A stretch of 64,000 nucleotides of DNA from Anadara kagoshimensis (Eukaryota; Mollusca; Bivalvia; Arcoida; Arcidae). Below are positions 15,001 through 23,590 of this stretch, in pieces; within the stretch, counting starts at the first letter, position 1; every line of letters starts with the position of its first letter. Location: assembly GCA_021292105.1 (NCBI GenBank), contig CM037871.1:17851460-17915459 (forward strand), in the 5' to 3' direction. Below the pieces are notes generated by a model. It did no database searches, had not been told where the DNA came from, and worked only from the letters and a program-made list of their open reading frames with translations. The position numbers were made by a program, and so were the translations under genes.

Positions 15001-18000
15001 TTGCCATTTAACTTTTTGTAAAGATTGCAAATAAATAATAATAATAATAATAATAATAATGAAAAAAAAATATTAATAATTAAAATTTCAAAATGGCACA
15101 ACTCTCAGAAATTTGCAGAGTTACCTTCTCTTCTGACAAACGCAATGTTATATTCTGCCAGTAATCATGTATACCAAATTCTGTAAAAATATCTCAACAA
15201 TGTTGGAGGAGTAGGCTGGACAAACTAATGTATTACTGACTGACAGGTGAACATACTGACAGACAGATTGGCGTAATGTCCCATTTCTTATTACGGGCTT
15301 ATAAAAATTGCAAATCAGCCACTTTATTAGTGATTAATTCTAGCTATATTTTGATTGACACCTACCTGATAGCCAGATCACCCAATTCTTTTGTTCTATT
15401 GGACAATATATTCTGTAATTCTTCAATCTTTTCATCTTTCATCTGTAGAATTTCTAGCACTTTTCTGTCCTTCACTTCAGATTTTTCTTTCTCTCTGAAA
15501 GGTTAATAAATTCATTATTATTATCCCAATTGTTGTGGTGTAACGCCTAACGGTAAGACCCTCATTTTCAAACTCTTTATTTATCTAATATAAAGAATAC
15601 CCACAGAGGACCAAAGAAATTTAAAATGAATAGACGGATGGTCTTCATATAGAGGTTCTATTTGGTTAAAATTTACAATATAGGGACCTTAAAACACTGA
15701 TCTTAATTAACAGATGGTCTTTATATAGAGGTACATTATGGATAAAATAGAAAATAAATGTAACTGTAACAAGTGGTTTTTATGTAGAAGTTGTCACCAA
15801 GCAGCTGTCCTGACAAATCGAGTGATACTTATTAAGAAAAAAGAAATACACTGTAAAACATTCTGCATAATGAGTTCATTTTCGAAGGGGTCATGCGGCC
15901 ATTGATCCTTATTTTTGCCAAATAACCCCAATGATAAGGCTTTAGTGGGCCATATTTAATATTACATGAAACCAAAAGTACTGATGTTATGGCGGTTTTA
16001 GAAGAAAGATTTTGACGAATGGTCCCTTCTGAAAAATCCTAAATTGAGCATTGATAAAAGTTAAGGGGTAGGCTGCCAGACCCCATGATGGAAATTTCCC
16101 TGATGATTCAACAGATCATAACATATGATACTCACAAGGATGATAGAAACAGACAATGATTAAAAAAAATTATGGATAATAAAGTAAAGATATGTCTTAA
16201 TTACTTGTGGACAAACTTCACAAAATATCCTTGTAACTATAGTAAATACGGAGACAGAAAAAGAATGTTTTTGGAAAATGTTTATGTGACAAATTCCTTG
16301 AATAATGCAGTTTTGCCAGGAAAAATATTCTAATTAACATCAAATGGAAACAAATCTTCTGTACAAAAATGAGGGGGTTGACCAAAGATCCCCATCAAAG
16401 GACCTCTCCCTGTTTTATGAGAAGATTCAACAGATTATCACAGATGATGCCCACAATTGATGATAAAAAAGACCAACTCTCTACTTAATAATGGACAATC
16501 ACCACAAAAGATATGTCTTAATTACTTGTGGACAAACTTCACAAAATATCCTAGTAATCCCAGAGACAGGGCTTTACCACTTTATTGGAATATCTAAAAC
16601 ATTCATTCATCCTTAATTAGACAAGAGAAATAAATGTTTTAACTGTCCCAGGATAATTCGTGTAATTGATAACACAGGTCCTTAATGTGTACCCTGGGAT
16701 TTTGAAAAGTAAACGGCTGTCATCATCCAAGAATTAGCAAAAAAATATTTTCTTTCAAATATCTGTTGTGTTTAAGCATCAGTATAAATATATTACCAAA
16801 TGAGACAAGTGTTAATCATAATTGGATGTCCCTTCTATGTCCACCAAACAAAACTATTTAGATCCAAATTTAAATCCAAATCCACTAGCATTTCTTAAAT
16901 ATTTTTAAAACTTGATAGGGATAATAAAAGATGAGAGCATTTTAACATTTTGCCTTACTTGGGCATGGGCCAATTTAGTCCATTTCTGGGTCCAAACTTC
17001 AACTGAAAGTGAAACCTCTATCAAAACCCTAACCTCAAACTGTATTACTCTATTATATGCCCTACCTTTAACTGTCAGCGCAACCCCATCTACTAATACC
17101 CCAAGCTTCTACTAACTTAGTGACAACCCTATCATCACCAAAACCTCCAACTAACAATGAAGCAGTGAAATCACTACCAGAAGATCACCCTCCTACTGAC
17201 AAAGTGAGTCCTCTACCATTAACTATAACTACAACTAACAGTAAACCATCTACCAAATCATAAATCTCCTACTGACAGAATGAGCACTCTCCAAACCCTA
17301 TCCCCATTAACCTCCAACTTACAGTGAGCACACAACAAAAACTTCAACTAACAAAGTGACCACTCAACCAACCCCCTCCCTCTAACCTCCAACTACCAGT
17401 GAGCATTGTACAAATTCCCCAACCCCAAACAATTCAGCTATAGCAGACTGTATTTTTTCTCCAGTTATAACACATCAATTTACAAATGTATATTGAACAT
17501 CATGTGATATATATGTCATTTCAGTGTAGCAACATTAATCAATGATAAAATAATGTCAACTGATATTGACAATCTGATGTGATCAGTTAGCAGTTCTACC
17601 ATCGTCCCAACCTCTAATAGAGTGGACCCTTTATCAACACCCAGAGAATGAGCACTCTACCCACATCAAGACATACCATTAACAGAGTGTGCACTCTACC
17701 ATCATTCTAACCTTCAACTAACACAGTGCAACATTGTCATAAGGTCCAATAGAGTGTACCATTTACCAAACTTGCTATTAACAATGTGAGCCAGAAGCTC
17801 CTACAAACAGGGTGAGCACTCAACCAACCACTTCTCCCTCTAACCTCCAACTAACAGAGTGAGCACTCTATGCACACCCAGACATCCAACAAAACTCTAC
17901 CAAACCCCAAATCTCCCACTAACAATTGAGCCTATTTACCAGCATCCAAACCTCCTACTAACAGAGTGACCACTCAACCAACCTTCTCTTTCTCTAACCC

Positions 18001-21000
18001 CTAACTATCAGTTGGCACTCAGTTGGCACTCTACAAATACCCCATCCCCAAACTTATGAGCAAGAGTAGATCAATATTTTTCTCTAGTGATACTATAACA
18101 CATCAATTTTTATTGAACAACATGTGATATATAAGTCATTCCAGTGTAACAGCATTAATTAATGATAAAATAATGTCAATTGATATTGACGATGATATTG
18201 ACGATCAGATGTGATCAGTAAGCACTCCACCATCATCTCAACCTCTGACTAACAGAGTGAGCACTCTACCAACACCCCAAATTTCTACTAAGAGGGTGAC
18301 CACTTAATAACCTACCCCAACATCCAACTAACTAAGTAAGCCCTCTAACATTACCCAGAACTAAAGGTAACAGGTCCTATTAACAGTGTGACCACTCACT
18401 CACTCTACCACCCCCCCCCCCCATCTCCATCTTTCAGTGAGCACCAATCCCCCGTCCTCCAAAATAACTTAGTCATAGAGGATCTGTATTTTTTCTCCAG
18501 TTATAACACATCAATTTTTATTGAACATTATGATATATATATAAGTCACTCCAATGTAGCAGCATTAATCAATGATAAAATAATGTCAACTGATATTGAC
18601 GATCTGATGTGATCAGTTATCCCCGCAAACAAATCAATTATCATGTAATGGGTTTTAAAACAAGTAATTTACATAAACACTGTGTAAACAAGAGTACAAA
18701 ATACTATAAAATCACAAATGTTTACGAGTGATTGAATTTGGCTATTTTAAATTTGTGGGTTTATGAATACTGCAAAATTTAAAGTCAATGATTTTTTTAA
18801 TTACAGACCTGCCAAGCCCCTGAAATATACATCAGTTAAAAACAAAGACATTTTTCAGTAAAATTGCACAACTTACATTAGGATTTAAGAAAAGTGGGTT
18901 TTAGGTTCAAGTAAGATTGTAAGGGACCTCAGGGCTCTCACTCAACCTTTTGTCAACTGGGTAGGAACCCACTGTTTTTTAAACTGAAATTTTCAAAAAT
19001 ACCACTGGGGTAGCTCAGTTGGTAGAGTGCTCGCTCTGTAAGTGAAAGATCATGTATTTGATCACCGACCGGGTCTGACCCAAGACTTGAAAGTGGGTAG
19101 TAACTGTTCTTTCGCCAAGCATTCTGCATTACGAAGTGAAAGTCACGGTTCTTTCGGATGGGAACTTAAAATAAACGAGGTTCCGTGTCACGGTGGGCTT
19201 GGCATGCTATAGAACACTGCTGTATAATGCCATGAGCACAATAAACAGGCAAAATTTCTGCACCTTCGCCTATAGCTGGTGACATCTTAATTTAAGTGAA
19301 ATGTTTTTGACTGGGATGTTAAACACCATTACTTAACTCTTTACCAGTTCATTACACTTATTAAGAACCATCTCTCCTTAATTATGTACATGATGTATTA
19401 GATTATACTTTAAAATTTGTTTCCAAATTCGATACTACAGTAAAACCTCAATATAATGCCCATGGATAACTTTGCCACCTCACTTATTGCCCAACCTTTT
19501 TTTTGAAATCCAAAAATCCATTTCTTCTATTTTTTTCTAGGAAACCTCTCTTGATTTATCAAAAAACCTTTATAAAGTTATAAAGCCACACATAGGGTTG
19601 ATGAATCAAGATTTTACTGTATTCAAAAGTTTCAGACAGTCTGCAAAAAAAATTGCTGACTGAAAAAAAAATACACACCTCTGCACCACCAGGCTTATCG
19701 CTTGAGTAACATTTGGATTGGCTACTTGTAGTTTTTTCCACAATGACCAAACAAAGTCTTTATCTGCCTGTAAAATAATAAAAAAGAAATGGTCATTTTA
19801 TAACTCTTGCAGAATTTGCAACTGTATTTAGAGTTTTGATGAAAAAAAGGAACATAAAAAAAAAAAAAATAAGAAGAAAAAAGCCATTTTAAAATTATAA
19901 TGGAATTTGGAACTGAAGATGTGAAAACCAGTAGAGTGAAGAGTATATAAGAGTATTGGAGTTTTGCATCCCAGTCAAGGTTCCTTCACTTATATTGAGA
20001 CTGTCAGCTCTGGTATGGTTGAAAAAAATCAGAGTGTTCAGAGAAACCCATAGATCTTTTGCAAGCAAACTGGCAAACTTTCTCACACTAGGATATGTCC
20101 TGAGTGGGATTTGAACCTAGGCGACACAAAGCACTGTAATCAATATAATAAAGTGCACACTGTAATCAATAAGTGCACACTGTAATCAATAAGCGCACAC
20201 TGTAATCAACAAGTGCACACTTTAATCAATAAGTGCACACTGTAATCAATAAGTGCACACTGTAATCAATAAGCACACACTGTAATCAATAAGCGCACAC
20301 TGTAATCAATAAGTGCACACTGTAATCAATAAGTGCACACTGTAATCAATAAGTGCACACAGTAATCAATAAGTGCACACTTTAATCAATAAGTGCACAC
20401 TGTAATCAATAAGTGCACACTGTAATCAATAAGCGCACACTGTAATCAATAAGCGCACACTGTAATCAATAAGTGCACACTGTAATCAATAAGTGCACAC
20501 TGTAATCAATAAGTGCACACTGTAATTAATAAGTGCACACTTTAAACCACTCAGTCACAGAAGAGGCCCCAAGCTTTAAACCAGTAAAAAAGAACAATTG
20601 TTAAAGAAAGCTGTAATTTTTAATTACCATGGTAACACAGTAAACATATGATTCCCTTGTTTAAATTTGGTAGTTCATCCTCGGATGACAATTATATCTG
20701 ATCACTTTCTTAATGTACTTCTGTCCCTCGGTAATACATATCTCTACGTGACTCTGTTTTAGAATTTCAATCAAGCCCATTCCTAATTGTTTACACTGAA
20801 TAATCGATATTGAAAACATTGAAGTTTGCATATATAAAATTTTTAACTGGGTTTGATTATATCAAAAGTGACATGAACGTTATCACGGGAATTACAGGAA
20901 CGGAGTAAAACAGCTATCAACATGTGACAGAAAGAAGTGATTTTTCAAAATGGAGACAAAATTGTTTCTTTCTATTCTTAAACATGTGATTAAAATAATG

Positions 21001-22124
21001 ATTTAAGGTTTTAAAGTTTTAAATTGAATTTGAATTTTTAAACATACAATGAATTAGAAAACTGCTGTTTGTCAGCAAATTGCAGAAATCGGAAGATGTT
21101 TTGACATTTTCCACACACAGATTTCTATCATTTACATATCACTTTAAAATTTTTGATGATGAAAAAAAGTCAATTATGTTGATTTTAAAATAAAATTGCC
21201 CTAATCCCCTTGCCTGGTAACCAAAATTTCTACACATTCTTTGTAACCTTGACTTTTGACATATGACCTTGGCTCAATCATTGGGCTAACATCCAGAATT
21301 TGAATCAATTTTCATGACATTCATGTACCACAACAATGAATTACAAGCATGACAGACAGACAGACATAATGTTCCTTAAAATCCCTCTAACTCTGTTTGA
21401 TGTTGGGGGGGGGGGGGGGGGGGGTTATAATAATAACCAAAGCAGGTCAACTTGAGTACAAGCCCAAAATCATTTCAAACATGACCTTAAAGAAAGGTGT
21501 CATGCCATACATCAGCAATTAAATGTGAAACCATTAATTTTCATGGTGTTCCAATTTTCATTGGTTTTGTAGATACTTAGACCTCTAAATTTACATGTCA
21601 ATCAACTAGTTTATATATATATATATATCACAATCTCACAGAAACAACAAACCATGAATGTACAACCCCCAAAAATGGTATTGTTTCGTTGAACCAGGAA
21701 AATTGGACACTCTGAAGTTAAATGATTTCATAGTAAGTATAAAACAGAACATAGTGCTTTTGACAGATTTGTCAGGTGCAATGACGTGTTCCCTAGTTCA
21801 AAAATACTAGATTCTGCTTTTATACCAATGAGACTTCTTTCCACAGACCCTATGGGCTAGCTAGTAAAATATTTGTCACCAAAATATATAAAGAGATATA
21901 TACTAGCTCAGAACAAATGATTTGTACTCTTCACAGATTTGTTGCAGATTTAACATCACAGTAGCCATATGGAGACAAATAAGGCATCCAGAATTATAAG
22001 TTTTTGTCCATCACAACAAGTGCATAACAGATACAAAACTACAAGAAAAGAAAACATCAGTATTTACCTGGCATTGCCGTAGTTCTTCAACAAGTGCTGT
22101 GTTGTCATATTCTAATCTTGACAT
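452..22124 (-). CDS. CNTLN: Centlein gene, 5' part, eight coding exons (partial)
   Basis: Centlein is a long coiled-coil protein of the centrosome; in vertebrates it helps hold the two centrioles together. Eight minus-strand exons (22068-22132, 19679-19767, 15366-15494, 14806-14890, 2441-2522, 1697-1800, 1003-1059, 452-549) have AG acceptors and GT donors and join in frame for about 233 codons from the ATG at 22124-22122. The joined protein begins MSRLEYDNTALVEELRQCQ and continues with ADKDFVWSLWKKLQVANP and then EKEKSEVKDRKVLEILQMKD. These two blocks match vertebrate centlein, as I remember it, almost residue for residue (ADKEFVWSLWKRLQ; KSEAKDRKVLEILQVKD). The rest is charged heptad-like coiled coil. 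The gene continues past base 1, so most of the usual ~1,400 residues lie outside. Vertebrate centlein has a longer N-terminus, so an upstream coding exon may be missing here. Confidence 0.93.
788..914. repeat. GA microsatellites
   Basis: Two (GA)n tracts, 788-823 and 867-914, plus a short one at 988-998, lie in the intron between the last two CNTLN exons. Nothing else is seen in this intron. Confidence 0.97.
1003..1059 (-). CDS. CNTLN: CNTLN exon, coiled coil
   Basis: Acceptor ATATGTAG, donor GAA|gtaagt. Exactly 19 codons, ILERDVTEKMKKFESMIGE, phase 0 at both ends, so it could be skipped without a frameshift. A short GA run adjoins the donor. Confidence 0.88.
1697..1800 (-). CDS. CNTLN: CNTLN exon, coiled coil
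   Basis: Acceptor TTTTTTTCAG, donor ATG|gtagga. After two bases of a split Asp codon it encodes QQKMIDKLKMELEMAKSEK and AENISQRLTLENKAM, ending in phase 0. Charged heptad pattern. Confidence 0.9.
2228..2420 (+). mobile_element. SINE family B copy, 5'-truncated
   Basis: It has the family B body (AGTGTGAGAAAGTTTG, TTTCCTCCACCATCC) and the common tail (GATATAAGTAAAAGAATCTT, then GACTGGGGCATAAAAC). It sits 20 bases beyond the donor of a CNTLN exon. Confidence 0.8.
2441..2522 (-). CDS. CNTLN: CNTLN exon, coiled coil
   Basis: A long T-rich tract and CAG precede it; donor CATG|gtattt. It has 27 codons, LKSFQNREKSLDDLHKSTV and INAEQDRH, then a single G that pairs with AT of the next exon to give Asp. 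The open frame runs past the donor into a SINE copy (2228-2420), but the phase match with the next exon supports stopping here. The donor is weaker than its neighbours. Confidence 0.83.
2545..3223. repeat. Intron stretch with a 30-base poly-A
   Basis: The only structure recognised is an uninterrupted run of 30 A at 3001-3030. The rest is AT-rich intron without a gene signal. Confidence 0.8.
3224..3432. mobile_element. MITE with CAGTACAGGCCTG ends
   Basis: CAGTACAGGCCTG at 3224 and its exact reverse complement CAGGCCTGTACTG at 3420-3432 enclose about 180 bases that include a repeated ATATCTCAGC motif. No coding capacity. No clear target duplication, so the ends may be slightly off. Confidence 0.6.
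3440..4100. other. Complex intron sequence without recognised repeat
   Basis: Mostly non-repetitive; 3480-3760 is the least AT-biased part. No exon with matching phase is found. It is a candidate regulatory stretch only by its sequence complexity. Confidence 0.2.
4137..4314. mobile_element. TA-target MITE, CAGTCAAACC family
   Basis: It begins CAGTCAAACCTGCC and ends GGTTGACTG, flanked by TA on both sides, like the 103-bp copy at 10000-10102. The interior holds CTATATAAGG-type motifs. TA duplication and TIRs suggest a Tc1/mariner-like origin. Confidence 0.75.
4372..4458 (-). mobile_element. SINE tail fragment
   Basis: Reverse complement of the common SINE tail (GACAAGATTCTTTCACTTAT), followed by a short part of the family B body. 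Confidence 0.65.
4560..5060. promoter_or_regulatory. Complex intron island, candidate conserved element
   Basis: About 500 bases without tandem or dispersed repeats, with more CpG and a more even composition than its flanks. No exon fits. It is listed as a candidate because the gene pair is deeply conserved; function is unproven. Confidence 0.22.
5405..5428 (+). repeat. GGGT microsatellite
   Basis: Short (GGGT)n run. The flanking 5060-5690 is otherwise plain AT-rich intron. Confidence 0.85.
5690..6410. promoter_or_regulatory. Complex intron island, candidate conserved element
   Basis: About 700 bases free of the repeats that fill this intron. It includes a GATA-type TGATAAGAT near 6104 and a CTCCGAGCTCTCGGAG palindrome at 6374-6389. 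No reading frame with splice signals is convincing. Confidence 0.27.
6590..7112 (+). repeat. 50-bp minisatellite with a 150-bp higher-order unit
   Basis: Ten tandem copies of a 50-base unit (CCACCTCTATACAAAGGG, then CAAAATGG or CAAAGAGG, then CCAGGAAAATTTCATTC). In the better-preserved half, three unit variants (CCAAAATGGCC, CCAAAGAGGCC, ACAAAATGGTC) recur in the same order. The unit has no stop in several frames, so apparent proteins of up to 162 residues appear on both strands; they are not considered genes. More decayed units extend left to about 6490. Confidence 0.95.
7113..7690. other. AT-rich intron, nothing recognised
   Basis: A short GA-rich patch at 7320-7340 is the only pattern. 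Confidence 0.5.
7695..9135 (+). repeat. Degenerate tandem array, unit about 150-220 bp
   Basis: A block with GAAAATAACAAAGATGCC, AAGTCTGTCCAAATCACTGT, CGCTATGTAACAAG and GAAATGACCAAGAGATTGG recurs at about 7740, 8290, 8435, 8560, 8890 and 9055 with insertions and losses. A reverse SINE copy (7813-8151) interrupts it after the first unit. Short open frames inside are by-products. Confidence 0.8.
7813..8151 (-). mobile_element. SINE family A, near full length
   Basis: Reverse copy. Read on the minus strand it begins CACTGTGGTACCGTAGTTGG with a tRNA-like A box, then a B box (GGGTTCGATCCC), the body (GACTTGAAAGTGGGTAGTGA) and the tail ending in GACTGGGACG. It inserted inside the first unit of a tandem array. 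Confidence 0.88.
9178..9404 (+). mobile_element. MITE, GGTAAACAACATTGAC ends
   Basis: About 35-base inverted ends: GGTAAACAACATTGACTTGT on the left and the complement of GGCAAACAACATTGACCTGT on the right. A second copy in the opposite orientation is at 48687-48891. The interiors align (for example the TTTATGTATT part), so they are one family. Confidence 0.82.
9797..10328 (+). mobile_element. hAT-like non-autonomous element inside a SINE
   Basis: It starts CAGGGTTCGTACAG and ends CTGTACGAACCCTG, flanked by the 5-base duplication TCTCT (9792-9796, 10329-10333). Next to both ends, AATTTAAGGACTTTT recurs as an inverted sub-terminal repeat. It carries a 103-base MITE. The CAGGG ends suggest hAT; the 5-base duplication is shorter than the usual 8, so the superfamily is uncertain. 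Confidence 0.87.
10000..10102 (+). mobile_element. TA-target MITE nested in the hAT-like element
   Basis: 103 bases with about 28-base inverted ends (CAGTCAAACCTGTCTATAAA / CAGTCGAACCTGCCTTAAAG), flanked by TA at 9998-9999 and 10103-10104. The sister hAT-like copy at 10663 has the uninterrupted site GGCCAGGTACC, which proves the insertion. Confidence 0.92.
10556..10657 (-). mobile_element. SINE tail fragment
   Basis: Reverse tail (ATTTGGTCACTTATATCAAG, then GGTCAGCTCTAGGATGTGGA). The next transposon inserted within or beside it. Confidence 0.6.
10663..11101 (+). mobile_element. hAT-like non-autonomous element, intact ends
   Basis: Second copy of the CAGGGTTCGTACAG family, 439 bases, flanked by GGGAA on both sides (10658-10662, 11102-11106). 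It lacks the TA-MITE found in the first copy. Confidence 0.88.
11107..11700. other. CNTLN intron, nothing recognised
   Basis: AT-rich, without repeats or exons that I can identify. Confidence 0.4.
11701..12015 (+). mobile_element. SINE family A, variant subfamily
   Basis: The tRNA-like head ATGGTAGCTCAATTAGTAGA and B box GTGTTCGAATCC are well kept. The middle (CCATTTCAGGGTAGCGTTGC, GGAGCGCACTGCAAAGG) differs from the 19003 and 46908 copies, so at least two subfamilies exist. Confidence 0.82.
12027..12199 (+). mobile_element. MITE with CTATGTTTCCAT ends
   Basis: Ends CTATGTTTCCATTCC and ATGGAAACCTAG, flanked by ATGAAC (12021-12026 and 12200-12205). Further copies are at 35935-36111 (+) and 49191-49362 (-). 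Confidence 0.82.
12206..12829. other. CNTLN intron, nothing recognised
   Basis: No repeat family or exon identified. Confidence 0.4.
12830..13400. promoter_or_regulatory. Complex intron island, candidate conserved element
   Basis: About 570 bases without repeats, with more CpG (for example CTTGCGTCGTCAACG near 13013) and several ATTA/TAAT cores. No exon fits. Confidence 0.27.
13415..14378 (+). repeat. Tandem array of a SINE body, unit about 153 bp
   Basis: The family B body (GAGAAAGTTTGTCATTTTGC, CAAAGGTCTGTGG, ACTCCACTTTCCTACACAAT) plus an unrelated 80-base piece (TATTGATCAACAGATTTTAA) repeats six times. ATGAGAAAG starts lie at 13538, 13691, 13848, 14000, 14152 (ACG) and 14305. Only the last unit runs into a normal SINE 3' end. 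Confidence 0.92.
14379..14440 (+). mobile_element. SINE family B 3' end closing the array
   Basis: CTGAACTGACCACCTTGATA, then TAAGTGAAAGACTCATGACA: the normal tail order seen in other copies. 14441-14805 shows nothing further. Confidence 0.75.
14806..14890 (-). CDS. CNTLN: CNTLN exon, coiled coil
   Basis: Acceptor TTTTTCACAG, donor CACAG|gttagt. One base completes the split Arg, then 28 codons: RVDTTEDFSRLHIELDRL and RDKNTSLESQ, ending in phase 0. The next exon in the transcript lies 12.3 kb away at 2441-2522, and the phases agree. Confidence 0.9.
15036..15060 (+). repeat. AAT microsatellite
   Basis: (AAT)n in the short intron between two CNTLN exons. Confidence 0.9.
15366..15494 (-). CDS. 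CNTLN: CNTLN exon, KDRKVLEIL coiled coil
   Basis: Acceptor CCTTTCAG, donor ATCAG|gtaggt. The first base completes the Arg codon of the previous exon. It then encodes EKEKSEVKDRKVLEILQMKD, EKIEELQNILSNRTKELGDLAI and two bases of another split Arg. The first part matches the vertebrate KSEAKDRKVLEILQ segment; the rest is a typical coiled coil with spaced hydrophobic residues. Confidence 0.94.
15530..15800. repeat. Degenerate CTTTATATAGAGGT-type repeat
   Basis: GGTCTTCATATAGAGGTTCT and GGTCTTTATATAGAGGTACA occur about 75 bases apart, with CTTAA(T)GG-like spacers. The same pattern is at 33185-33520. Confidence 0.55.
15878..16060 (-). mobile_element. MITE-like repeat, family C
   Basis: Shares GAAGGGGTCATGCGGCCATTG, TGGGCCATATTTAATATTAC and the GATTTTTC end with copies at 47310-47470, 49745-50510 and 58700-58880. 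Defined by comparison only. Confidence 0.5.
16080..16565 (+). repeat. Direct duplication, offset about 320 bp
   Basis: AAGATATGTCTTAATTACTT, then GTGGACAAACTTCACAAAAT, occurs at about 16186 and 16507 almost perfectly, with weaker similarity upstream (ATTCAACAGAT...). 16566-16880 shows nothing. Confidence 0.85.
16900..18640 (+). repeat. Composite satellite: ACTAACAGAGTGAGCACTCT units
   Basis: Short units such as CTACTAACAGAGTGAGCACT and CTACCAACACCCCAA repeat irregularly on a C-rich, G-poor strand. A separate AT-rich block of about 150 bases (TTCTCCAGTTATAACACATC ... GATATTGACGATCTGATGTG) is embedded three times, at about 17455, 18068 and 18488. Short frames inside are not genes. Confidence 0.85.
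18641..19002. other. CNTLN intron, nothing recognised
   Basis: AT-rich, no identifiable element. Confidence 0.4.
19003..19339 (+). mobile_element. SINE family A, near full length
   Basis: Best-preserved head: GGGGTAGCTCAGTTGGTAGA (A box), then GATCATGTATTTGATCACC (degraded B box). The body (CAAGACTTGAAAGTGGGTAG, CTTTCGGATGGGAACTTAAA, CTTCGCCTATAGCTGGTGAC) and the tail AAGTGAAATGTTTTTGACTG follow. No poly-A tail. Confidence 0.92.
19438..19619 (-). mobile_element. TA-target MITE, CAGTAAAACC family
   Basis: CAGTAAAACCTCAATATAAT to TTTTACTG, flanked by TA. The interior (GCCACCTCACTTATTGCC) is the reverse of the copy at 39456. 182 bases. Confidence 0.85.
19679..19767 (-). CDS. CNTLN: CNTLN exon, conserved FVWSLWK block
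   Basis: Acceptor TTTTACAG, donor AG|gtgtgt. It encodes ADKDFVWSLWKKLQ followed by VANPNVTQAISLVVQ, then two bases (AG) of a split Arg codon. This is the most conserved part of the N-terminal region and the main reason for naming the gene. A 182-bp MITE ends only 60 bases beyond the donor. Confidence 0.94.
19925..20575 (-). mobile_element. SINE family B with a minisatellite in its head
   Basis: Reverse copy: tail at 19960, body (TTGCAAGCAAACTGGCAAAC, TCTCACACTAGGATATGTCC), B box region (GGGATTTGAACCTAGGC) and, beyond the array, the A box region (ACCACTCAGTCACAG) at about 20546-20565. The array of 20-base units separates the two tRNA promoter boxes. Confidence 0.85.
20130..20545 (+). repeat. 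20-bp minisatellite, about 20 copies
   Basis: Perfectly phased units TGTAATCAATAAGTGCACAC from 20161 to 20540, with a partial unit before and after. Variants (TTTAATC; AAGCGCACAC) recur at an 8-unit spacing (20221 and 20381), showing a 160-base block duplication. Confidence 0.97.
20600..21000. promoter_or_regulatory. Complex intron island, candidate conserved element
   Basis: Non-repetitive stretch with TAATCGAT, TGATTATATC and CpG sites. 21000-22067 holds no identified gene, only low-complexity tracts. Confidence 0.2.
21405..21424 (+). repeat. Run of 20 G
   Basis: Uninterrupted G20; the read length may be inaccurate. A short (TA)n lies at 21612-21629. Confidence 0.9.
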
Positions 22125-22132
22125 ATTGTCAC
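22068..22132 (-). CDS. CNTLN: CNTLN exon with probable start codon
   Basis: Acceptor TTTCAG ends at 22133 and donor gtaaat follows 22068. The exon reads GT-GAC-AAT-ATG and ends TGC-CAG in phase 0. The ATG at 22124-22122 is the likely start: the only upstream exon candidate joins in a frame with an immediate stop. It encodes MSRLEYDNTALVEELRQCQ, which aligns with the vertebrate segment just before the ADKEFVW block. If another 5' exon supplies one leftover base, translation could start further upstream. Confidence 0.85.
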
Positions 22133-22256
22133 CTGAAACAAAAAGAGTACAGTCGAGTAATTTTAAAGTTTTATTACCCATTACATATGTACTGTAACTA
22201 ATATGGTCTCAACTGTTTGACTGAAAGAGTGGGCCCCATTTATAGAAATTCATATA

Positions 22257-22400
22257 CAGTAAAATTTTGTTATAGTGGTCCTCAATAACATTGTCACTTC
22301 ACTTACCACCATAGTATTTTGCAGTTTCAAAGTATATTTCTTTTTGGTTTTTCTAGATGTAAAAATCTGAAGGACTTTTCTCTCCAAGTGTCTAAGCACT
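22257..22400 (-). mobile_element. Fragment of the CAGTAAAACC MITE
   Basis: TA followed by CAGTAAAATTTTGTTATAGT, then a CCACTATAACA-like interior reminiscent of the family. The other end is not recognisable. Confidence 0.45.
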
Positions 22401-22561
22401 AGGAGAAAAAAAGGAAAATTAATTTTGTTTCAATTATAGTATGAGTAATGACTCAAGCAATTTTTTAAGTCCACAGATAAAAAATAAAAAAGACAATTAT
22501 GAAGACAAAAAGATATACCATTCAGCCTTATGACCCATGCAGGATTAAGATTGATTGATTG

Positions 22562-22891
22562 ATTGAACAGTGTTTTATGTCCCAGTCAAGAATATTTAAC
22601 TTATATCGAGATGTCACTATCTATACTTATAGTGAAGTGGCAGACATTTTTACCTTTGCACTGTGTTTAGAGCAATGTGTAGGGAAGGTTCTTTAATGTC
22701 TGCTGTTGAACAGGCATCCGTTTTTAAGGTCTCTTCTGAAACGACTCCATGACTTTCATTTCTAAATGCTGAGTGCTTGGCAAAAGAACAGTCATTATTT
22801 TTTTTAAAGTATTGGTCACACATAGGCCGGGGTTGGACCTCCTGCATTCAGAATGAGCACCATACCCTTTCCACTGAGTTACTGTAGTGGT
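22562..22891 (-). mobile_element. SINE family A, near full length
   Basis: Reverse copy: tail GTCCCAGTCAAGAATATTTA at the left, head TACCACTACAGTAACTCAGT at the right end on the minus strand. 22892-23460 contains nothing recognised. Confidence 0.83.
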
Positions 22892-23462
22892 ATGAGGAAT
22901 GAAGAGGATGTGTATATGCATGTGACTTCCAAAAAAATTCAATTCCATGCTTAAACCTGTTAATAGACCACCAAATCTCACAATCTGTGGATGTGAATAC
23001 TTCTTTGCATGCACAGTGATAGTGATGACAAAATTGAAGTTAGAGTCTCACCTGGTCCCATGTACATGGTCGTCATATTTATATCACTCAATACCATAGG
23101 TAGTCCACTAGTTTACTGACAGCTGATTTTAATAATCCACATTTTAATATAAACTACATATATCCCATTGAACTGTTACGTTACCATTTCTGCAAATAAA
23201 AAGTGAAGCAATGCATGAACTGATTAACACAATGGCAGGTCTATGTTTGACTGATCATGAGTGACAGAGATATTATATCCATATGCATATCATTCATATT
23301 TTAGTTTTCGGTTGGTCACTTTAAAATAAAGTCACATATTGATAATCACAATAGACTAACTAACAGAATAACACTAACCAGCTATACAATGTTGATTGGA
23401 AAATGAGATTCAAAATATTTAAATAAATGAACACAGTTGTCTGGTCAATGGAATAATCATGT

Positions 23463-23590
23463 GTCTGAGTGGTCTAAAGAACACAACTCACCTAGGTTTG
23501 AATCAAATTTAGACATACCCTAGTGTGAAAAATCTGTCATTTCAGTTGCAAGCGGGGTGGGGTGGGGTGGGGTGGGGTCTGTCTAAAGTA
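23463..23590 (+). mobile_element. SINE family B head fragment with GGGGT repeat
   Basis: GAGTGGTCTAAAGAACAC, then CCTAGGTTTGAATC and CTAGTGTGAAAAATC, ending in a (GGGGT)n run at 23554-23578. Confidence 0.7.
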
